The translations under genes were made by a program, and so were the position numbers. Below, in pieces: positions 10,921 through 19,302 of a stretch of 64,000 nucleotides of DNA. The stretch is from an uncultured Colwellia sp. (GTDB lineage: Bacteria; Pseudomonadota; Gammaproteobacteria; Enterobacterales; Alteromonadaceae). The stretch is taken from the NCBI GenBank assembly GCA_913062815.1, contig CAJXWZ010000017.1, forward strand, positions 1 to 64,000. The letters run 5' to 3'. The notes beneath the pieces are model-generated. The model was given only the letters and a program-made list of their open reading frames with translations. It was not told where the DNA came from and did no database searches. Position 1 is the first letter of the stretch; every line of letters begins with the position of its first letter.

Positions 10921-11694
10921 ATGAAAAGACATAAGGAAAATCAAAGCAGTAGATTTTTCCTATTTTGTTTTTTGTTGCTTCTGCTTCCTAAAATTTCTCT
11001 ATCACAAGAGTTTGTTATTGGGGTTGAAGATGTCCCTTATTACCCCTTGTTTGAATTTAAATCGAATCGAAATACCCATACCAAAGAGTTATTGAATAAA
11101 TTTGCCGCTTCCAAGGGCTATAAGTTTACCTATCTACCTTTGCCCATTAAACGATTCGATACATGGTTGTTAGAAGATAAAATAGATTTTAAGTATCCTG
11201 ATAATGCCAGATGGTATGGCGATGCTTCTTTAAGAGAAAAGTTTACTTTTAGTCAATCAACCATCAAATTAGTGGCGGGCACTACGGTGTTAAAATCCTC
11301 TCTGAAAAAAGACGCTACAGCATTTAAATCTCTTGGTACCTTATTAGGGTTTCATCCTACCACTTGGATTGATAAAATTGAGCAAGGTGAAGTTGAACTG
11401 CATGAAGACAGGTCAACTAAAATATTGATTAAACAGTTACTAGAAAAACATATTGATGGCATTGATTTAGAGCCAAGCGTTATCCGAAATTACTTAACTG
11501 AATTGGGTAAATCTACAGAAATTGCCGTCATTGATAAGCGGTATAGGTATGATGTTTATGATTATCACTTTTCAACAATAAAATATCCTGAAATCATTAA
11601 AGAATTTGATGAATTTTTAAGTGAGAATAAACCGTTGCTTGAAGAAATGAATAAAAAATACAATATTATTGATTATAAGCCTTACCTTCAATAA
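10921..11694 (+). CDS. Periplasmic solute-binding protein, SBP_bac_3-like (orphan)
   Basis: 257 residues with a signal peptide (FFLFCFLLLLLPKISLS, cleavage before QEFVIGV). The mature part has the family 3 layout: start FVIGVEDVPYYP, a central WYGDASLREKFTFSQS segment and a C-terminal helix EMNKKYNIIDYKPYL. It is the second of three stand-alone binding proteins here; no permease genes adjoin it. The ligand is unknown. It could supply a transporter elsewhere or act as a sensor domain partner. Confidence 0.7.
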   Translation: MKRHKENQSSRFFLFCFLLLLLPKISLSQEFVIGVEDVPYYPLFEFKSNRNTHTKELLNKFAASKGYKFTYLPLPIKRFDTWLLEDKIDFKYPDNARWYGDASLREKFTFSQSTIKLVAGTTVLKSSLKKDATAFKSLGTLLGFHPTTWIDKIEQGEVELHEDRSTKILIKQLLEKHIDGIDLEPSVIRNYLTELGKSTEIAVIDKRYRYDVYDYHFSTIKYPEIIKEFDEFLSENKPLLEEMNKKYNIIDYKPYLQ

Positions 11695-11933
11695 CGACAC
11701 CTTTTTCTGTAATTCCAATTACCTAGTAAGTCGTGTTCATACCACTGGTTATTTTCGGTTCAAAGAGTGTGTTAGTATGACGCATTATTTCATATTTTAT
11801 CTTGTTGATAACATAGACTAAAATAAACGAGTTAAGTGGTTACAAAGGGATACATTTTGATAAACACTGATACGTCATATTTCAATGAATTCATTAATAT
11901 CTACATTCACATAAAAAAACATAAATACTAAAC

Positions 11934-12782
11934 ATGAAACAATTTTTTACTTGCCTAATTATTGGCTTATTAACAATTTTCACGACCAAAATATGGGCGA
12001 ATGAAATTGTACCTACCCTTCTTAACGATAAAGAGCGAAGCGGCGGTCACTTGAAGTTGGGCTTTGGTTACAAAGAAGTGGTCAACCCATACGAAGATAA
12101 AAAGAAAGATAGTGGTAAAACACTATTTTTGAATGCCCGTTATCAATGGGAAAGTAGACTATTTGTTGAAGCCTCGTTTTACCGAGTACTCAACACCGGA
12201 TTAAATGTTGGGTATAACGTATATAACACTGAAAATTGGAATTTTGATGTAACTACGCTCATAGGTCATGGAGAAGTTGAAGCTGGCTTATATGATGAGG
12301 GTAAGCTTTTTTACAAAAAATCAGCCATTACGCGTATGGCTGGTTTGAGAGCTACAGGTGCTTTTGATAAAACTACCGTGCAATTTGTGGTTGCACCTAT
12401 TTCTTCGAATAGCGACTATGATAATCAAATATACGTTTCAGCTTGGTTAGATCGCTCTTTTCAATACAAAAACTGGCTACTATATGGTGCCGTTGGTTTA
12501 GAATACCGCTCACAAGAAATGCTTGATTACTATTATGGTATATCAGACGATATGGCAACGAAAAATTTTGCTGCTTACACCCCAAATGCAGGTATTGATG
12601 TCACCGCAGAAGTGGGAGCAAGTTATCCTATTAGAAGAAACTGGTTATTTGAGACGTATTATCGGTATACCGATCTGTCTGATGGGGTTACACAAAGCCC
12701 AATCATGCAATATGCCAGCTCCTTGAAAAGCAGAACAAAGAATATGTCTGAATTTGGCATCCTTGTTAGTTATGTGTTTTAG
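11934..12782 (+). CDS. MipA/OmpV family outer membrane protein
   Basis: 282 residues with a signal peptide (cleavage after KIWA), an all-beta barrel pattern and a terminal aromatic residue (ILVSYVF). The segment LDYYYGISDD followed by AYTPNAGIDVTAEVGASY is typical of MipA/OmpV. MipA in E. coli binds the lytic transglycosylase MltA and PBP1B, and OmpV-type proteins respond to osmolarity. Here it is first in an operon with a DUF3019 protein and a two-component system, so it is a plausible output or sensor of that system. Confidence 0.8.
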   Translation: MKQFFTCLIIGLLTIFTTKIWANEIVPTLLNDKERSGGHLKLGFGYKEVVNPYEDKKKDSGKTLFLNARYQWESRLFVEASFYRVLNTGLNVGYNVYNTENWNFDVTTLIGHGEVEAGLYDEGKLFYKKSAITRMAGLRATGAFDKTTVQFVVAPISSNSDYDNQIYVSAWLDRSFQYKNWLLYGAVGLEYRSQEMLDYYYGISDDMATKNFAAYTPNAGIDVTAEVGASYPIRRNWLFETYYRYTDLSDGVTQSPIMQYASSLKSRTKNMSEFGILVSYVF

Positions 12783-12793
12783 TGGCGTATAGA

Positions 12794-13204
12794 ATGAAAA
12801 ATATTATCAAAAAAATAAATCATAGCAGTTGGTTAATACTCGTTATTCTGTTCTCAACTAAGCTCTATGCATCGGAAAATAAAGTAGTGTTGACCCTTGA
12901 GGTTGATCCTGAACAATGCGTTTCAATCGTGCAAGGAGATGATTGTTTTGTTGATGTAACGATTAAATGGCATGCGCAACAAGTCGAAGATTATTGCCTG
13001 TTTTCTTCACAACAACTAGCAGCATTGCAGTGCTGGAATAATGACAAACAGGGTCTGCTTCAGAAAGAATTTGTTGCCAATGAAAATATTACCTTTACTT
13101 TAAAACGTCCACCCAACGAGGATGCTTTAGCTGAAGAGGTGTTAGAAATGGCATGGGTTTATAAAAATAATGGCCGAGCGCATGCTTCATGGAGGATGTT
13201 TTAA
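12794..13204 (+). CDS. DUF3019 family exported small protein
   Basis: 136 residues from ATG 12794; an upstream in-frame GTG (12782) overlaps the mipA stop and would add four residues. The N-terminus is a signal peptide (SSWLILVILFSTKLYAS). The mature domain is a short beta-rich unit with cysteines in PEQCVSIVQGDDCFVDV, DYCLFS and LQCW, ending RAHASWRMF. This family is known from marine gammaproteobacteria beside MipA and OmpR/EnvZ-type genes, and its function is not established. It sits 22 bases from the response-regulator start codon to its own last sense codons and ends just before it. Confidence 0.7.
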   Translation: MKNIIKKINHSSWLILVILFSTKLYASENKVVLTLEVDPEQCVSIVQGDDCFVDVTIKWHAQQVEDYCLFSSQQLAALQCWNNDKQGLLQKEFVANENITFTLKRPPNEDALAEEVLEMAWVYKNNGRAHASWRMF

Positions 13205-13951
13205 ATGTCGACACCTGAACTGACAAGTAATTCAACTAATACGCATATATTAGTCGTAGAAGATGACGTTGAATTAGCCCAATGGATGAGTGACTATTTA
13301 ACCGCGAAAGGCTATCAAGTGACGGTTACCGGTCGAGGCGATGATGCTGTTACGATCATTCAACAAACTAATCCTAATGTGGTTGTACTCGATGGCATGT
13401 TACCTGGACTAGACGGTGTTGATGTTTGTAAAGCGGTCAGGCCAGACTTTACTAACGCAATTATTATGGTGACCGCCCGAGATGAAGAAATAGATGAAGT
13501 ATTGGGTTTAGAAATGGGCGCGGATGAGTATTTAACTAAGCCTGTGAGAGCTAGAGCACTGTTAACCAGAATACGAAAGCATCTTGACCGACAGCAACAG
13601 CAGCGTGTGCAGGTAGAAACCAACTCTGCTGAACATAGCAGTGATATTTTACAATTTAATAATCTTATTATTGATAAGCAAGCCATGGTAGTTTCGCTTA
13701 ATGGTGAGCAGATAAAAATATCAACCAATGAATTTGATGTGCTGTGGCTATTAGCAACACAAGCGGGCCGTGTTATTTCAAGAAATGAGCTTGTAAGCCA
13801 ATTGAGAGGTTTTGAATATGACGGTTTTGATCGCTCCATCGACTTAAGAATTTCACGATTGCGTAAGAAGCTTGGTGATGATTCTACTCAACCTTTTCGT
13901 ATCAAAACAATTTGGGGTAAAGGCTACTTCTTTGCTAAAGATGCTTGGTAA
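13205..13951 (+). CDS. OmpR-family response regulator
   Basis: 248 residues. The receiver domain (about 13-125) has the acidic pocket VVEDD, phosphoacceptor Asp63 in VVLDGMLPG and Lys112 in YLTKP. The C-terminal winged helix (about 145-245) has the OmpR-type ending RLRKKLGDD...IKTIWGKGYFF. GAGG lies 9 bp before the ATG. It overlaps or abuts the DUF3019 gene and is followed after 19 bp by its cognate kinase. Likely target: the upstream mipA-DUF3019 promoter (inference). Confidence 0.93.
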   Translation: MSTPELTSNSTNTHILVVEDDVELAQWMSDYLTAKGYQVTVTGRGDDAVTIIQQTNPNVVVLDGMLPGLDGVDVCKAVRPDFTNAIIMVTARDEEIDEVLGLEMGADEYLTKPVRARALLTRIRKHLDRQQQQRVQVETNSAEHSSDILQFNNLIIDKQAMVVSLNGEQIKISTNEFDVLWLLATQAGRVISRNELVSQLRGFEYDGFDRSIDLRISRLRKKLGDDSTQPFRIKTIWGKGYFFAKDAW

Positions 13952-13970
13952 TGCAGGATTTTAATAAACA

Positions 13971-15260
13971 ATGCGTACGTTAACTGTTTCACTGCTATTC
14001 GTTATATTAACCGCTACCATGGGTTTAGGTTGGTTATTTGATCGTGTTTATGAGCAATATTCGGCTACAGAGCAAAAGCAAGGCATACAAACCGTAGATG
14101 TATTGAAAAATCTGGGCATGGATCTCGCAATCACCCTAGAGCAGCTACCTAATAAACAAGAGTTTATAGCACTCTGGCCTACTGAGGGGCAATATAAGTT
14201 AATGCTCATACCATTGGCTAATTTTCCTTTACCTCAGCAATTACTTACCCAGTTAAAGTTAGGTGAGCCTTTATTATTAACAACAGATAATCATGTCGCT
14301 TTTCACTATTATTTAGCTAGCAGCGAGGAGCTGCTTATTGTGAAATCGCCACTATTTAATGCCGCTGATGAAGTTCAACCTCAAAATTATATATTTACCG
14401 CCTTGTTTTATCTTGCCCTGCTCTTATTACTTTTACTCTGGCTAGCACCGCTTGTTAATCGATTGATAAAATTGAGAAATACTGCAAAGTCTTTTGGAGA
14501 GGGGAATTTCAGTCAAAGACTAAAAATTACTTCTGTTTCATATATTCGTGATATCGAAATAGAGTTTAATCAAATGGCTCAACAGATTGAAAACTTGATC
14601 GCCGATGTTAAATTACTCAGTAGTGCCGTGTCTCATGACTTAAGGACTCCTTTAGCCAGAATTCGATTTGGTATTGATACACTTCAAGAAGAAGATGATC
14701 CGGTATTACGTCGTCGTTTCGAGCAAAAAATCAGTAACAATGTTGATGAGATGACTTCGCTCGTTGAAACTTTGCTCAGCTATGCGCGTTTAGATCAGGC
14801 GAGACTTGAATTAAAAAAAGACCGCGTTGAATTGTCTCAATTAATAGCAAATTGCTTGCAAAACAAAAACGCAGACGACGTTACTTTTAATTTTGTTAAT
14901 CCCTCTGAAGGGGTTTTTGTGACCGGGGATCAATCATATTTATCGATGTTGATAAACAATTTACTGCAAAATGCCATTGTTTATGGGCAGGGGCAAGTGA
15001 ATGTGAGCTTATTAGTCATTAAGAATAAGGTAACAATCACTATAGAAGACAATGGCTCGGGTATCGAAGCAGCACAAAGAGCAGATATTCTTAAGCCTTT
15101 TGTACGTGGTAGTGCCCAGCATAAAACAATCAAAGGTCATGGCATTGGCTTGGCAATTGTTAAACGCATTCTAGATTGGCATCAAGGCAGTATTGATATC
15201 AGTGATTCATCTCAATTATCTGGTGCACAATTTACTATTACCTTACCCACCAGAAGTTAA
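13971..15260 (+). CDS. Sensor histidine kinase (EnvZ/RstB-like)
   Basis: 429 residues: TM1 about 3-23, a periplasmic sensor of about 115 residues, TM2 about 141-162, HAMP about 163-212, HisKA with phosphoacceptor His222 in AVSHDLRTPLARI, and an ATPase domain with N box NNLLQNAIVYG, G1 DNGSGIE and G2 GHGIGLAIVKR. It pairs with the preceding regulator. The sensor region is short and has no recognised ligand fold, so the stimulus is unknown; the MipA and DUF3019 neighbours suggest an envelope signal. Confidence 0.92.
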   Translation: MRTLTVSLLFVILTATMGLGWLFDRVYEQYSATEQKQGIQTVDVLKNLGMDLAITLEQLPNKQEFIALWPTEGQYKLMLIPLANFPLPQQLLTQLKLGEPLLLTTDNHVAFHYYLASSEELLIVKSPLFNAADEVQPQNYIFTALFYLALLLLLLLWLAPLVNRLIKLRNTAKSFGEGNFSQRLKITSVSYIRDIEIEFNQMAQQIENLIADVKLLSSAVSHDLRTPLARIRFGIDTLQEEDDPVLRRRFEQKISNNVDEMTSLVETLLSYARLDQARLELKKDRVELSQLIANCLQNKNADDVTFNFVNPSEGVFVTGDQSYLSMLINNLLQNAIVYGQGQVNVSLLVIKNKVTITIEDNGSGIEAAQRADILKPFVRGSAQHKTIKGHGIGLAIVKRILDWHQGSIDISDSSQLSGAQFTITLPTRS

Positions 15261-15311
15261 CAGGTAGCATATAAACAATCAGCCAACGCACTGTTACTGC
15301 TTCAGATACAG

Positions 15312-15339
15312 TTTGGTACATTTCGAAAATATTTGGTAC
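15312..15339. promoter_or_regulatory. Direct repeat TTTGGTAC x2, candidate regulator site
   Basis: Identical octamers TTTGGTAC at 15312-15319 and 15332-15339 lie 20 bp apart (two helical turns), upstream of the lipoprotein hydrolase gene and just after the histidine kinase. Tandem direct repeats on one face of the helix are the usual layout for OmpR-family regulators, so the adjacent regulator is a candidate. Confidence 0.35.
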
Positions 15340-15409
15340 GTCTATTCATTATTTTCTTCCGTATAGTTCGTTTCATTAGCAATAGGAAAACAACTAAAGG
15401 AAGAAATCA

Positions 15410-16540
15410 ATGAACACAATTAACCAACTAAAAGTTTCACTAATCTGCACTTCAATGAGTATATTATTAACAGCTTGTGGCGGCTCTGGTGGTAACGATC
15501 CACAGCCCGTTCTACCCGTAGAGCCAACACCGATTGTTGTCGATTATCAAAAATTAATTGATGAAACGGTTACTGATACAATCCCTGGCATCGTGTTATT
15601 AGTCGAAACACCGGATAATAAATTTCTTGGTAGCGCAGGCGTAGAGAATATAGCGGATCAAAACCCAATGCAGAGTTACCACACAATGCCAACGGCAAGT
15701 GCTGGCAAACCCATGATAGCGTTGCTGGCAACTATACTAGCGGATGACAATTTATTAAATCTAGATGAGTCCATTAGCACTTGGTTGTCTGATGATATCC
15801 TTACTCAAATAGCACACAGCGAGGTAATGACCTTACGCCAACTGCTAAACCACACCAGTGGTATTTACAATTATGTTGATAATGATGACTACATCCATGT
15901 ATTCCTAGATGAGCCGGAAAAATTAAAAACGGATATTGATTTCTTATCGCTAGGGTTGAATCAACAGGCATACTTCAAGCCGGGAGAAGGTCAAAAGTAT
16001 TCGAATACTGGTTATTTATTGGCGGGACTAATCCTTGATAACGTAATAGGGGAGCACCACTCTGCTGCATTAAGGGAACGCATTTTGGTACCACTGGGTA
16101 TGAATGCAACTTATTACAGAGGTATAGAAAAAGAGCAAGGTGATTTTATTTCAGGTTATCATATAGATGAAGGCGAAACCTATGAGACTAAGCCCTACTT
16201 GGAAAATGTTGCCCAAGCAAGTGCGCCAGTAGTGTCTAGTGTTGAAGATATGGCATTATTTTTAAAAAGAGTTGTCGTTGACCAGAGTTTTATCAATAGC
16301 GATATAAGAAATGATTATTTTGGTTCTGAATCTCTAAATGGTTTTATTGGTAAAGAGAGTCTTTCCGGCAATACCGCCTATGGTCATTCTGGACTAACTT
16401 ACGGCTACCATACTCAAAATATCTATCTAGAAGAAAAAGAGTTAAGTATCACCGCTTTTATTAATTGCAGTACGCAGCCTCTTTGCGAAAATACCATGGA
16501 CAGTTTAGTTAAAGAAGTCTTAGCGAATGAACTTGATTAG
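15410..16540 (+). CDS. Lipoprotein serine hydrolase, beta-lactamase/DD-peptidase fold
   Basis: 376 residues. The lipobox LLTAC at 19-23 marks a lipoprotein. The hydrolase fold has nucleophile motif Ser97-x-x-Lys100 (SAGK), Tyr197-Ser-Asn199 (YSN) and a HSG triad at the C-terminus (GHSGLTYG), the class C/AmpH/Pab87 pattern. Substrate could be a D-peptide, ester or beta-lactam; the sequence does not decide. AGGAAGAA lies 6 bp before the ATG. Confidence 0.8.
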   Translation: MNTINQLKVSLICTSMSILLTACGGSGGNDPQPVLPVEPTPIVVDYQKLIDETVTDTIPGIVLLVETPDNKFLGSAGVENIADQNPMQSYHTMPTASAGKPMIALLATILADDNLLNLDESISTWLSDDILTQIAHSEVMTLRQLLNHTSGIYNYVDNDDYIHVFLDEPEKLKTDIDFLSLGLNQQAYFKPGEGQKYSNTGYLLAGLILDNVIGEHHSAALRERILVPLGMNATYYRGIEKEQGDFISGYHIDEGETYETKPYLENVAQASAPVVSSVEDMALFLKRVVVDQSFINSDIRNDYFGSESLNGFIGKESLSGNTAYGHSGLTYGYHTQNIYLEEKELSITAFINCSTQPLCENTMDSLVKEVLANELD

Positions 16541-16863
16541 TTAATCTTTGTTTTAAACATCAGCTGATGCAGTAATGTATTGGCTGATGTTTACTTGAGA
16601 GCGACATGAAAATAAGCCACCTACCTACTATCAGAAATTCCCATAGTATCTAAAGATTTGAAACCAAGTTTAGTGATGAAAATTGTTTAATGAAACAGAA
16701 AAGTCTATGCTTAAGTTGTGCACAACACTCCATGCGTACATGGATTTTTCAATTTGTTGAAACCACCTTTTTATCGTTATATTTTAACACTCGCTTGTTA
16801 GAGTTCTAAAACTTTAAGCTCCCTTTAAGCCTTGTTAAACTTTTATTTATAGGGAACTTAGTC
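16541..16863. other. Intergenic region with a 10-bp hairpin
   Basis: The stretch between the serine hydrolase and deaminase genes contains the perfect inverted repeat AAACATCAGC (16555-16564) / GCTGATGTTT (16583-16592), probably a transcription terminator although no strong T-run follows. The remaining 270 bp is AT-rich with no ORF or recognisable riboswitch. Confidence 0.45.
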
Positions 16864-17868
16864 ATGAAAGCATTCATCCAGTCTTTGCCTAAAGTAGAAT
16901 TACATCTTCATATCGAGGGTACGCTTGAGCCCGAGTTAATGTTTGATCTGGCCAAACGAAACAATGTACCTATCCCATTTAATTCAATTGATGAGGTCAA
17001 GGCAGCTTATAATTTTCACAATTTACAGTCATTTTTAGATATTTATTTTCAAGGAACTGACGTACTCATTAAAGAGCAAGATTTTTTCGACTTAACATGG
17101 GCATATTTATTACGTTGTAAAGAAGATAATGTGCACCACACTGAAGTGTTTTTTGACCCACAAGCCCATACCGAGCGTGGTGTTAATTTTGATACCGTGA
17201 TTAATGGCATTCATGAGGCATTAGTAAAAGCGAATAATGAGTTGGGTATTAGTAGTAAGCTTATAATGTGTTTTTTACGTCATCTAGATGAAGAGGCCGC
17301 TTTTCATACCTTAGAGAGTGCACTAAAACATAAAGATAAAATAATCGCTGTTGGCTTAGATTCTACCGAAGTAGGTAATCCTGCAAGTAAATTTGAAAGA
17401 GTGTTTGCACAAGCAATAGAACAGGGTTTTTTAACCGTTGCCCATGCTGGAGAAGAAGGCTCAGCCAGCAATATTGTCGAAGCATTAAATTTACTAAAAA
17501 TTACTCGCATTGATCATGGTGTACGCTGCTCTGACGACGAAATATTAGTCGAACAGCTAGCTAAAGACCGTATTCCACTTACTGTTTGCCCACTATCGAA
17601 CATTAAATTAAAAGTATTTGAGCAAATGGAACAACACAATATTGTATCGCTACTGCGAAAAGGCGTTTGTGTGACTATTAATTCTGATGATCCAGCCTAT
17701 TTTGGTGGCTACATGACCGATAATTTTATGGCGGTACACAATGCTCACTCGATGGAAAAATCTGAGATTGTTCAATTTACCTTAAATGCCATTGAGGCAA
17801 GTTTTATCTCTAATTATGAGAAAAAAAGATTAAGAGGTGTAGTTGAAGACTATGTCTCATTGGCTTAG
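16864..17868 (+). CDS. Adenine deaminase (adenosine deaminase superfamily)
   Basis: Zinc amidohydrolase-fold deaminase of purine salvage. The 334-residue protein has metal ligands His14/His16 in ELHLHIEGT, TVAHAGEEG with the catalytic Glu, IDHGVRC and NSDDPAYF near the C-terminus. The segments LEPELMFDLAKRN and FFDPQAHTERG resemble the bacterial group shown to deaminate adenine (Pseudomonas Pa0148 type) more than classical adenosine deaminases, so adenine to hypoxanthine is the preferred activity; adenosine remains possible. No purine transporter adjoins it. Confidence 0.82.
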   Translation: MKAFIQSLPKVELHLHIEGTLEPELMFDLAKRNNVPIPFNSIDEVKAAYNFHNLQSFLDIYFQGTDVLIKEQDFFDLTWAYLLRCKEDNVHHTEVFFDPQAHTERGVNFDTVINGIHEALVKANNELGISSKLIMCFLRHLDEEAAFHTLESALKHKDKIIAVGLDSTEVGNPASKFERVFAQAIEQGFLTVAHAGEEGSASNIVEALNLLKITRIDHGVRCSDDEILVEQLAKDRIPLTVCPLSNIKLKVFEQMEQHNIVSLLRKGVCVTINSDDPAYFGGYMTDNFMAVHNAHSMEKSEIVQFTLNAIEASFISNYEKKRLRGVVEDYVSLA

Positions 17869-18104
17869 TCGCATTATTATTTTCAGGCTTGCAGACACTT
17901 AACAGCACTGCATGAAGCTACGTAATTGATACTGTTTTATTGAAGGGCACAATATTTCAGTTAATTTTGTTCGATATCTACTTCTGATTGTGGCAAGAGA
18001 GTAGTTACTTTGTGCAACTATGTTAAAAGTAGTTTAGTGATCTATATTCTAATAGAGTTTTCTTTTATAAGAGTTTAGCTATTTGGAGTGTGGAGAAGGC
18101 CAAC

Positions 18105-18875
18105 ATGAATAACATTATAAATTGTCGAAGTGTTGGTGGATTAATCCTTTTGGTTATTAGTTCAATTACATTCAGCAAAGCGAATGCTGTCGACTTAAAG
18201 GCGAGTCTTGCTATCTTGCCTATTCACTCACAAATAAATGAAAACTCTCAACCAAAAGGTGGATTTGTAGAGTTAGTGCAGGCTATCGATGATGAATATA
18301 AAGAAGGAGTAATTACAATTAAGCTCTACCCTTTTGCCCGTTCACTGCAAAATGTCATTTCTGGAAGAGCTGATTTCCATGCCCCTCTTATTAAATTACC
18401 TCATATTTCAGAAGACACGCTGCCCTATACATATGCCTCTGAAAAAATCACCGAGGTGGCTTTTGTATTGTATACAAATACGGCTAAACCAAATTTAGAT
18501 AGAAAAAACCTAAGTAAGTACGTAATAGCAACTATGATGGGCCATTCTCACTTCTTTCCCTTTTTGGTACGAGAAAAAACATCCATTGCAGGTGGGATTA
18601 AAATGCTATCAGTGGGCAGAATTGATGGCTATATAATGGAGCAAGAAGCGACAGATAACTTTATTCGAGAAAATAAAATCAAAAATATAAGAAGGGAATT
18701 ATACTTTCAACTGGACTCCTCAATTGTCATTCCTAAAGGTAAAAGAAATAAAGAAATTGATGACATTATTTCAGTCGCTTTACGTAAACTAAAGGCCTCT
18801 GGAAAGTTGCAAAAAATAACGAACAAAATACACCTACCATATAAAGAATGGCAACCTAGTGACATGAATTGGTAA
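18105..18875 (+). CDS. Periplasmic solute-binding protein, SBP_bac_3-like (orphan)
   Basis: 256 residues from ATG 18105, which has GGAGAAGG 7 bp upstream; the frame also allows GTG 18090, but that GTG lies within the ribosome-binding site. The signal peptide ends at SKANA. The mature domain includes LYPFARSLQNVISGRADFHAPL, reminiscent of family 3 binding proteins, and lacks obvious enzymatic motifs. It is the third stand-alone binding protein in 15 kb and is not clearly paralogous to the other two. Confidence 0.65.
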   Translation: MNNIINCRSVGGLILLVISSITFSKANAVDLKASLAILPIHSQINENSQPKGGFVELVQAIDDEYKEGVITIKLYPFARSLQNVISGRADFHAPLIKLPHISEDTLPYTYASEKITEVAFVLYTNTAKPNLDRKNLSKYVIATMMGHSHFFPFLVREKTSIAGGIKMLSVGRIDGYIMEQEATDNFIRENKIKNIRRELYFQLDSSIVIPKGKRNKEIDDIISVALRKLKASGKLQKITNKIHLPYKEWQPSDMNW

Positions 18876-18915
18876 AGTGATGCAGCAATATCGACCAATA
18901 GTTTTAAATAAAGCG

Positions 18916-19086
18916 TCAATCTACTTTATTAATCGTTACTTCAATGTGTTTACTGTTACCCGCAAACCATTTTTGTATGTAGATACTGCCAATAACGGGT
19001 GGCATACCGTCTTCAGGCACTTCTTTATAGCGAATGCTGTTTTTATTTTGTTTTTCAAATTCAAATTTCACTTTTTTTTCAGACAT
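18916..19086 (-). CDS. Conserved-looking small protein, 56 residues
   Basis: A complete reverse-strand ORF from ATG (19084-19086) to TGA (18916-18918) with TAGG about 9 bp upstream. The protein begins MSEKKVKFEFEKQNKNSIRY, then EVPEDGMPPVIGSIYIQKW and ends HIEVTINKVD; it has no membrane segment. The mix of charged, aromatic and Gly/Pro residues is typical of a real small cytoplasmic beta-rich protein, and similar short proteins are, from memory, common in marine Gammaproteobacteria. Function unknown. A forward ORF over the same bases (18877-19089) is a shadow. Confidence 0.7.
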   Translation of the reverse strand: MSEKKVKFEFEKQNKNSIRYKEVPEDGMPPVIGSIYIQKWFAGNSKHIEVTINKVD

Positions 19087-19121
19087 TGATTTTACCTATA
19101 TTTGGCTTGATATAATTTAAG

Positions 19122-19302
19122 CTAATTATCTAACTTTTCTTTAATTTTAGTATAACGTGTTCTACTAGCAGGCAGTGGCTTACTACCCGTTAATGCTAAG
19201 ATATATTTAGCATTGTCTGGGAGTAAGTTATGGGTAAGGCGTTTTCAATTTGTGTATGAAGTGGTTGCGTCATCATAATCACGTGAACTTTCGATAATTG
19301 AG
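19122..19302 (-). pseudogene. Decayed small gene with in-frame TGA
   Basis: On the reverse strand one frame reads NSIIESSRDYDDATTSYTN, a TGA at 19245-19247, then KRLTHNLLPDNAKYILALTG and a basic tail ending KIKEKLDN before TAG at 19122. Both halves look like protein but have no start codon and are split by the stop (a Trp codon TGG changed to TGA would restore it). Alternatively the downstream half alone is coincidental. Confidence 0.35.

Noticed and set aside
13360-13839. Reverse-strand 159-codon ORF
   Set aside because: Antisense shadow of the response regulator, Ser/Cys/Arg-rich and unlike any protein family.
18877-19089. Forward 70-codon ORF rich in Phe
   Set aside because: Complement of the 56-residue reverse gene; Phe-rich translation is the antisense of Lys/Glu codons.
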